Assembly (NCBI RefSeq): GCF_034353875.1
Contig: NZ_CP133784.1
Span: forward strand, 3,500,501 to 3,564,500
Length of the DNA stretch: 64,000 bases
Origin: Pseudomonas sp. MH9.2
GTDB taxonomy: Bacteria; Pseudomonadota; Gammaproteobacteria; Pseudomonadales; Pseudomonadaceae
Direction: 5' to 3'
Of this stretch, positions 58,198 through 64,000 are shown piece after piece (position 1 is the first letter of the stretch; the number at the start of each line of letters is the position of its first letter). Below the pieces are notes generated by a model that did no database searches, was not told the origin of the DNA, and worked only from the letters and a program-made list of their open reading frames with translations. The translations under genes and the position numbers were made by a program.

Positions 58198-58767
58198 CTA
58201 TTTTCCGACAGGTTTGGCGATTTTCGAATCATCAACGCGCCAGATCAGCTTACTGGTGTCGTAACCCTGCTGACGTGCTTTGGCCAGCAGCTCCTCGCGC
58301 GTTGCATCGGACACCCGCGTGTTGCGCGACAGTAGCCACAGGTATTTGCGGTTCGGGTTACCTACCACCGCAGTTTTGTAGTCATCGCTGACATACAGCA
58401 CCCAGTAACCACCCTTGGCGACGCCCGGTAGCAACCGGGAAAACCAGGTATCGAACTCCACCCAGAGCTTGTCGGTTTTATCAGGGACTTGCGGCGACGC
58501 TGTGCCGTGCACTTCTTCCCACTTACCCTCAAGTGTCCGACAGCGGTTGGTCACGCCCACGTTGCCATCGTCTTCAAGGATGTAATGGGCTTCGGATTGC
58601 GCACAATTGCGTTGGAAAAACATCGGCATCCGCGCCAACTCATACCAGGTCCCCTGGTAACGCTTGAGGTCAACATGATCGACCGTCTTGGGTTCGATCA
58701 GCTCGATCGAGGAGTTGGCGCACCCTGCCAGCAATAGACCCGCCAGCATCCCTATCCATAAACGCAT
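58198..58767 (-). CDS. blc: Outer-membrane lipocalin Blc
   Basis: This 189-residue bacterial lipocalin has a lipoprotein signal with the lipobox LLAGC (Cys16) and the lipocalin motif YQGTWYELARMP. Residues after the lipid Cys (ANSS) favour outer-membrane sorting. Blc-type lipocalins bind lysophospholipids or fatty acids at the outer membrane. An AGGAGAG site precedes the ATG. Confidence 0.92.
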   Translation of the reverse strand: MRLWIGMLAGLLLAGCANSSIELIEPKTVDHVDLKRYQGTWYELARMPMFFQRNCAQSEAHYILEDDGNVGVTNRCRTLEGKWEEVHGTASPQVPDKTDKLWVEFDTWFSRLLPGVAKGGYWVLYVSDDYKTAVVGNPNRKYLWLLSRNTRVSDATREELLAKARQQGYDTSKLIWRVDDSKIAKPVGK

Positions 58768-58785
58768 AAGGCTCTCCTTTCAGGC

Positions 58786-59040
58786 TTACTTCAGGCCCTG
58801 GCCGGAAAACATCAGCACCTTGTCGCCTGCGTATTGCACGCTGATAAAGGTCTTCTGATCGCCCCATGTGCAGCTAGACATGCCCAGCGCGCCGGAGCAA
58901 TCAGTCGGGCTGCCCAGCAGCTTTTCGACTTCGGCCTTGGGCATCCCTGAGGAGATTTTCGAATAATTTTCCTGAGTGACTTTACTGCACGCAGCCAACA
59001 GCACACAAAACGACAACAACGCGAGGGTACGCAGAGACAT
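58786..59040 (-). CDS. Small lipoprotein, SmpA/OmlA-like
   Basis: This 84-residue lipoprotein has the lipobox LLAAC and a short domain with ISSGMPKAEVEKLLGSP, similar to the SmpA/OmlA/BamE fold pattern. Two more cysteines (DCSG, SSCTW) may form a disulfide. The ATG at 59040 has an AGGAGC site. It is co-directional with blc. The function is unknown. Confidence 0.8.
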   Translation of the reverse strand: MSLRTLALLSFCVLLAACSKVTQENYSKISSGMPKAEVEKLLGSPTDCSGALGMSSCTWGDQKTFISVQYAGDKVLMFSGQGLK

Positions 59041-59162
59041 GAGTGAAGCTCCTGAACAGTAGGGGGCGGCGCTACAGCGTGTAGGACGCTGGCGAATTGC
59101 CAATAGGTTAGAAGAGAAATACGCGATCTGGTTCCCGTGGGCGGCAGGGATTTATATCTCGC

Positions 59163-59765
59163 TTAAAATCGCGACCCAGGCTCTTTCAAAAACACCCGTT
59201 CTTCAGCTGTTGATGTACGTCCAAGGATTTGATTGCGGTGGGGGAAACGCGAGAAACGGGCAATGACCCTTTGATGCTTTTTGGCGTAATCAAGTTGGTC
59301 GGCGAAGACGTCATGATCCGTGGCCGATTGCTGGTGGAACAGTTCGGTAAAGTGGGCAACGGCTTGATCCTGCATCTCCAGGTCTTCACTGTGTTCCAGC
59401 ACCAGGTAGATGAATGATCGCTGGATCGGCAGCAAATGCTGGTCGCGGCCCAGTTTCAGGCCGTGTTCGACCAATGCCTGGGCGCGTTGATCGCCTGCAA
59501 ACGCCTTGGGCGTATCGCGATAAATCATGCGCGGGAGTTGATCGAGGAGCAGTACCAGTGCAAGCCAGCCTTGAGGGGATTCGGCCCATTCGGACAGCCC
59601 TCCCGCCAATGCGTGTTCGACCTGTACAGCGAAACGTTCGCGCGCATCGCTGTCCTGGCTTTTCTTCTTGCCGAACCAAAGCGGGCCCTTGGCCTTTACC
59701 ACGTTGGTTGGTGATTCGGCTGAACCGAACCACCATTCAAGCAGCGGATGCCAGGGCGCGTACAT
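59163..59765 (-). CDS. DUF924 family protein
   Basis: This 200-residue cytoplasmic alpha-helical protein has the DUF924 landmarks LEWWFG, LVLLLDQLPRMIYRDTPKAFAGD and FIYLVLEHSEDLEMQ. The fold is TPR-like and the function is unknown. It follows fbp by 3 bases and is probably co-transcribed with it. Confidence 0.87.
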   Translation of the reverse strand: MYAPWHPLLEWWFGSAESPTNVVKAKGPLWFGKKKSQDSDARERFAVQVEHALAGGLSEWAESPQGWLALVLLLDQLPRMIYRDTPKAFAGDQRAQALVEHGLKLGRDQHLLPIQRSFIYLVLEHSEDLEMQDQAVAHFTELFHQQSATDHDVFADQLDYAKKHQRVIARFSRFPHRNQILGRTSTAEERVFLKEPGSRF

Positions 59766-59768
59766 GGC

Positions 59769-60779
59769 TTAGACGTTGTGATAAGACGTGGCGCGCTCGA
59801 CTTCTTCCTTGGAACCCAGGAAGACCGCGACACGCTGGTGCAGGCCTTCAGGCTGGATGTCGAGGATGCGCTGATGGCCGTCGGTGGACATGCCGCCCGC
59901 CTGTTCTACGATGAACGACATCGGGTTGGCTTCGTACATCAGGCGCAGCTTGCCTGGCTTGGACGGGTCACGGCTGTCACGTGGGTACATGAACATGCCG
60001 CCACGGGTCAGGATGCGATGCACGTCGGCAACCATGGCTGCGATCCAGCGCATGTTGTAGTTCTTTTTCAGCGGGCCGTCTTCGCCAGCCAGCAGTTCGT
60101 CGACGTAGCGTTTGACCGGAGCTTCCCAGTGACGCGCGTTGGACATGTTGATGGCAAATTCCTGGGTGGTCTCAGGGATCCGCATGTCTTCGTGGGTCAG
60201 CACGAAGCTGCCCAGCTCGCGATCGAGGGTGAAGCCTTTGACGCCGTCGCCCAGGGTCAGGACCAACATGGTTTGCGGGCCGTAGATCGCGTAACCGGCA
60301 GCAACTTGCTGGGTGCCCGGTTGCAGGAAAGCTTTCTCGCTCAGGTTGTCGTTCTGGCTCAGGTGACCGCTCGGGCAACGCAGCACCGAGAAGATGGTGC
60401 CGACCGACACGTTGACGTCAATGTTCGAGGAACCGTCCAATGGGTCGAATACCAGCAGGTACGCGCCTTTTGGGTACTTGCCGGGAATCTGGTAGGCATT
60501 GTCCATTTCTTCGGACGCCATGCCGGCCAGGTGACCGCCCCATTCGTTGGCTTCGAGCAGAATGTCGTTGGAGATCACGTCGAGCTTTTTCTGCACTTCG
60601 CCCTGTACGTTTTCAGTGTTCATGCTGCCGAGCACACCGCCCAGCGCGCCTTTGGAGACGGCGTGGCTGATTTCCTTGCATGCGCGTGCTACCACTTCGA
60701 TAAGGAAGCGCAGATCGGCAGGAGTGTTGTTGCTGCGGGTCTGCTCAATCAAATAGCGACTTAGGGTAACGCGGGACAT
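59769..60779 (-). CDS. fbp: Fructose-1,6-bisphosphatase class I
   Basis: This 336-residue enzyme hydrolyses fructose-1,6-bisphosphate in gluconeogenesis. The metal site is [17 protein letters not shown], and the C-terminal site [17 protein letters not shown] is present. The ATG at 60779 has a CGGAG site; a start at 60833 adds 18 residues without support. It lies in an operon with the DUF924 gene. Confidence 0.95.
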   Translation of the reverse strand: MSRVTLSRYLIEQTRSNNTPADLRFLIEVVARACKEISHAVSKGALGGVLGSMNTENVQGEVQKKLDVISNDILLEANEWGGHLAGMASEEMDNAYQIPGKYPKGAYLLVFDPLDGSSNIDVNVSVGTIFSVLRCPSGHLSQNDNLSEKAFLQPGTQQVAAGYAIYGPQTMLVLTLGDGVKGFTLDRELGSFVLTHEDMRIPETTQEFAINMSNARHWEAPVKRYVDELLAGEDGPLKKNYNMRWIAAMVADVHRILTRGGMFMYPRDSRDPSKPGKLRLMYEANPMSFIVEQAGGMSTDGHQRILDIQPEGLHQRVAVFLGSKEEVERATSYHNV

Positions 60780-60923
60780 GGAGAGCTCCGAAGTGGGGGA
60801 TAAAAACCCGCACAGTTTAGCGCGAGTGGACACGTAATACTCCAGTCAGACCGGGTTCTGGCCCATAGAGTTCACATGTCGGTTGAGAGTAGCCTCAAAA
60901 CGGCAACAAGCAGGTGACCCTGC

Positions 60924-62321
60924 TCAAGATTTTGCCGAGGGCGTGCGCAACAGGCTCACTGCCATCCAGCCAAGGAAAACGACGCCCAGCAACAACACTG
61001 CCCATAAACCGGTGCGCTTCCAGTCCGTGCCTTTCACGGCCGGTGTTGGCGTGCGTGCGATGACCACGGGTGAGGCCGCCGGTTGCGCAATGCCCAGTGA
61101 TGCGAGCACCTGCGGTTGATAATCGGGGATCAGCGTGGACAGCGGCAAGTCTGCCGCCCGCGCCGCCGTGTTACCAATGGCGAGAGTATACGGCCCTGCA
61201 CCTTTGGCCAGGAACACCAGTTGCGTGGCGCGGACTGCGAAACGCAGTTGTGGGGCCGCAGTGCCCAGACCGCCGCCACGCTCATCCACATCGAGCTTGA
61301 ATTGCTGCACGGTACGGCCAGCCAGCTGTAACTCATCCTGCAGCACGTCCTGACCATTCTGTGTCAGTCGATACAACAAGCCGCCGCCCACGATTTGCCA
61401 CGGGGCGTTGCTGTCGAGGCGCGCCGACAGGGTGGCCGGTGCCAGACTGTTGGCCTGGCTGATGTCGACCTTTACGCGCTCCACGGCTAGATCAATGGGC
61501 AATTGCCAGCTGTATTCGCCCGGTTTGACGGTGCTGCCCGCCAGCGGTTGTGACCAGACCAAAGGCTGCGGCAGGTGGTCGGGGCTGGCGCTGATCAATT
61601 GCGCGGAGGTCAGTGTCGGTGCGGAGTTCGGGGTGTTCCACAGCAAACGCAGGTAGCGCGCCGGTTGGCCGGGTAGAGTGACTTCGCGTTGCTCGATCAC
61701 TTCATCGGCAAACGACAGTCGTGCAACCTGGCCCTCGCCCCAGGATTGCCAGTGCTGCAGATCGTTACTGGCCTCGATACTGAAGCGCTGAAAACCTTCC
61801 CGTTCGGTGTTCCAGTCAAGAATCAACTGCTCCAGCGGGGCCTTGATCTCGCTGGTGTCGAGCAGCCAACCGCGCAGTACTTCTTCGCCGGCTTCGATTT
61901 CGCCTTGTGGTTGCACTTCAACCAGCGTGCCGCTGGCGGTGCGCTCGACCCGAATCGTAGGCACTGCATCACTGGCATCGGCGGCGTCATAGAGGGCAAA
62001 CCACTTAACCGGGATCGGCGTCTGGTTTTCCCGGCGCTGAACGTCGCTATGGGTCAGTGAGTACGCCAGTGCCTGGCCCTCAGCGTTGAAAACGCGAACG
62101 TCACCCAGACCGGCCTGACGCGCACCCAGTTGTACCGCCAGCGGTAGTTCAAGGCGATACCACGGGCCATTACCGCTCAAGGTCAACGGTACCTGACTAG
62201 CGAAATCAGTCGGTTTTTCCTGCGCATGGGCGGACATCGTTGCGAAGAGGGCCGCACATAACGCCGCGCCAAATACGGCGCGGATGAAGGTTGACTGACA
62301 GCTCAAGAATGAGTTCCTCAT
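60924..62321 (-). CDS. DUF3999 exported membrane-anchored protein
   Basis: This 465-residue protein has a signal peptide cleaved near MSAHA-QEK, a large periplasmic beta-rich part and a C-terminal membrane helix (about 436-458) with a short tail. The family is DUF3999. The ATG overlaps the stop of the upstream DUF2339 gene by 4 bases, so the two are coupled and probably work together at the inner membrane. The function is unknown. Confidence 0.87.
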   Translation of the reverse strand: MRNSFLSCQSTFIRAVFGAALCAALFATMSAHAQEKPTDFASQVPLTLSGNGPWYRLELPLAVQLGARQAGLGDVRVFNAEGQALAYSLTHSDVQRRENQTPIPVKWFALYDAADASDAVPTIRVERTASGTLVEVQPQGEIEAGEEVLRGWLLDTSEIKAPLEQLILDWNTEREGFQRFSIEASNDLQHWQSWGEGQVARLSFADEVIEQREVTLPGQPARYLRLLWNTPNSAPTLTSAQLISASPDHLPQPLVWSQPLAGSTVKPGEYSWQLPIDLAVERVKVDISQANSLAPATLSARLDSNAPWQIVGGGLLYRLTQNGQDVLQDELQLAGRTVQQFKLDVDERGGGLGTAAPQLRFAVRATQLVFLAKGAGPYTLAIGNTAARAADLPLSTLIPDYQPQVLASLGIAQPAASPVVIARTPTPAVKGTDWKRTGLWAVLLLGVVFLGWMAVSLLRTPSAKS

Positions 62322-64000
62322 ACGATGGTCCTAGTCGGATCGGGCGTAGATTTTTTAGAGGGCAAAGGCATCGGCGACGAAGGTCCGGGCGGCAAGGGAG
62401 AGAAATATCCCACTACCAATAGCAACACGCCAACCCCGATGAACGACACGATACGCGCCAGTCCACCGCGGTTGCTCAGTTCGACGAAGAACAGCTTGGC
62501 GACCACCACACCGATCAGTGTGGCGCCAACGATCCAGATATCACGTCGGCCGCGCAGGTGTCCGCCAACCATCAGTGCTAAGGCCATCAAGGTCCAGACA
62601 ATCGACAGACCGGCTTGCACCCTCATCGAATCCAGCAATTCATCCAACTGATAGGGCACGCCACTCCAATGGTGGGCCGTGCGCATGACCATCCCAGTGA
62701 ACAGGGCGAATAAGCTAGCCCCTGCTACCACCTGTGCCACTCGCTGCGCGCGATCATGGGCGATACCGAGTTGAGGCAATCGGCTGCGCGCCCAGACGAA
62801 TACCCCGGCCAATGCGAGCAACAGGCCCAATTCCAGCGGATTGAGCAGTGGCAGATAGGCCAGCGGTGCGGCGGCACCGTCGCTGACGATGTTCGCCAGC
62901 CAGAACCAGATCAACATCAGCAGCGCCAAGGGGGCAGCGGCCCAGACCCGGTATTCACGGGGATAGGCCTCGATGGGCCACGGCAGTGCGCGGGGCGCAG
63001 CCATCAATAGCAAATAGGTGCTCGGCAGCAACGCCCAGCCCAGCCAGCGCCATGCGTTGTAGTGTTCGGACAATGTCATCAAGCCGAAGCGCAACTCCAG
63101 CGCCAACACGCCGATGATCAGCCAGCAACCCAAGACATGTGCCGCGCTGACCACCCAGCTCGGCAGTGTGCCCGCCAGGTGCCGCAGCGACAGCAGATGT
63201 ACGACGAACACCGCGCCCCACGCCAGCCAACCCCAGTAGGCTGCCGGGTGATAGCTGGCGTTCAGCGCGAGCAGCAATAGCAAGGTGCAGGCCGGGGTCA
63301 GCAGAGTACAAAGCACTGCCAGTGCCGACCAGTGCAGTCGCAGGGCGAGGACCGTCCATAGCGCGACGCTGACAGCCGCGAGGCATAGCAACGTGGGTAT
63401 TTGCAATTCGGTCGGTGCGAATCGTTGTGCGCCGTTGACCAGTGCCACAGCCCACCAACCCACTCCCCACGCCAGCAGCAATGCGCTCAGACGCTGCAGA
63501 TTCATGGTTTTCATGGGGATTGCATTGACTGGGCTCAGGCGTTGCTGGAGCCACGCGCTGAGCATCGCGGCCAGCGCGAGGACCATCGGCGTCCAGGCAT
63601 CGCGATGGGCCAGTAAAGTGGTGTCGGTTCGATACAGGTCGCCCTGTAGGTCGCCGAACAGCGCGAGGCCTGCTCCCAGCTGCAACAGCAGGCCGAAAGC
63701 GCGTGCCAGCACTCGTTGCTGACGCAAGCCCAGCCAGAAAACGGCCGCGCCTTCCAGGGCCCACGCGGCCGAGGTCCAGCGTGCATCCAGCCCGAGGGGT
63801 ATCGCCAATGACGCGAATACCACACCCAGTGCCAGGCAGGTCTCCACTAACAGTAAGGCGCGTCCCGGCGCCCGGCCGGACAGCAGGCGCGCCAGGCCTA
63901 TATAGAGCATTCCCATTACCAGCGCGCTGTAGGCGGGAGCGAACTCCATGTGTTGGACCAGCGCGAACTGCAGGCCGAAACCGACAATCGGTGGGCCGAA
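62318..64000 (-). CDS. DUF2339 polytopic membrane protein, 5'-truncated by window edge
   Basis: At least 561 codons are open to the window edge without a stop. The visible part is almost entirely hydrophobic helices (over 12). The residues before the first Met (FGPPIVGFGLQFALVQH) look like coding membrane sequence, so the true start is beyond 64000. DUF2339 proteins are often 900 or more residues. It overlaps the DUF3999 gene by 4 bases. The function is unknown. Confidence 0.87.
   Translation of the reverse strand, partial: FGPPIVGFGLQFALVQHMEFAPAYSALVMGMLYIGLARLLSGRAPGRALLLVETCLALGVVFASLAIPLGLDARWTSAAWALEGAAVFWLGLRQQRVLARAFGLLLQLGAGLALFGDLQGDLYRTDTTLLAHRDAWTPMVLALAAMLSAWLQQRLSPVNAIPMKTMNLQRLSALLLAWGVGWWAVALVNGAQRFAPTELQIPTLLCLAAVSVALWTVLALRLHWSALAVLCTLLTPACTLLLLLALNASYHPAAYWGWLAWGAVFVVHLLSLRHLAGTLPSWVVSAAHVLGCWLIIGVLALELRFGLMTLSEHYNAWRWLGWALLPSTYLLLMAAPRALPWPIEAYPREYRVWAAAPLALLMLIWFWLANIVSDGAAAPLAYLPLLNPLELGLLLALAGVFVWARSRLPQLGIAHDRAQRVAQVVAGASLFALFTGMVMRTAHHWSGVPYQLDELLDSMRVQAGLSIVWTLMALALMVGGHLRGRRDIWIVGATLIGVVVAKLFFVELSNRGGLARIVSFIGVGVLLLVVGYFSPLPPGPSSPMPLPSKKSTPDPTRTIV

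Overview
The window is a gene-dense, high-GC stretch of a Pseudomonas chromosome, most likely from the P. fluorescens group. The evidence is the family-level match of nearly every protein, the gene order (spu, hacB, serA, rpiA, ilvA, rppH, ptsP, lgt, thyA, and hut to blc to fbp, as I recall it from pseudomonads), and repeated REP-type palindromes carrying the GTAGGAG core. I see no prophage, transposase, CRISPR array, rRNA or tRNA. Everything is chromosomal metabolism and transport.

Layout: (1) 1-8.7 kb is a sulfur-scavenging region: tauC (edge), tauB and tauA on the minus strand, an OprD-type porin, a membrane-anchored histidine phosphatase, the peroxiredoxin lsfA, then ssuA-ssuC-ssuB-ssuF. 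The ssu operon lacks ssuD and ssuE, the desulfonating monooxygenase and its flavin reductase. (2) 8.8-20.5 kb holds a TetR regulator and the polyamine cluster: spuI divergent from spuABC (gamma-glutamylation route) and spuDEFGH (ABC importer). The penicillin-acylase-family hacB faces it. (3) 23-41.5 kb is conserved housekeeping: a CPC thioredoxin-like protein, an alpha/beta hydrolase, DUF2059, a 2OG-Fe(II) oxygenase, a solute-binding protein, DUF4399, serA divergent from a D-2-hydroxyglutarate dehydrogenase, an FAH-family protein, rpiA, ilvA, a DUF2269 membrane protein, a HAD phosphatase, rppH-ptsP, NRDE, TauE/SafE, lgt and thyA. (4) 41.5-44.4 kb is a cadmium/lead efflux pair, cadR and cadA, with a MerR-type operator between them.

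(5) 44.4-58.1 kb is the histidine-utilisation (hut) region. On the minus strand lie hutU, a CodB-like permease, hutH, an APC permease, hutI and hutG. hutC-hutD (minus) and hutF (plus) sit about 2.5 kb away, separated from hutU by an Lrp regulator and a CtlX-type hydrolase. Palindromes of the form TGTA-N2-TACA upstream of hutU and of hutF are probable HutC operators. (6) 58.2-64 kb holds lipocalin blc, a small lipoprotein, DUF924, fbp and a DUF3999/DUF2339 membrane pair that runs off the right edge.

The genes supply alternative sulfur (taurine, sulfonates), carbon and nitrogen (putrescine, spermidine, histidine, possibly citrulline), plus core serine, isoleucine, thymidylate and gluconeogenic metabolism. 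I found no clearly new multigene system. The most interesting signals are the ssu operon without its monooxygenase, several long perfect inverted repeats in the sulfur and hut regions, a hairpin at every early spu junction, and the conserved acylase beside the polyamine operon.
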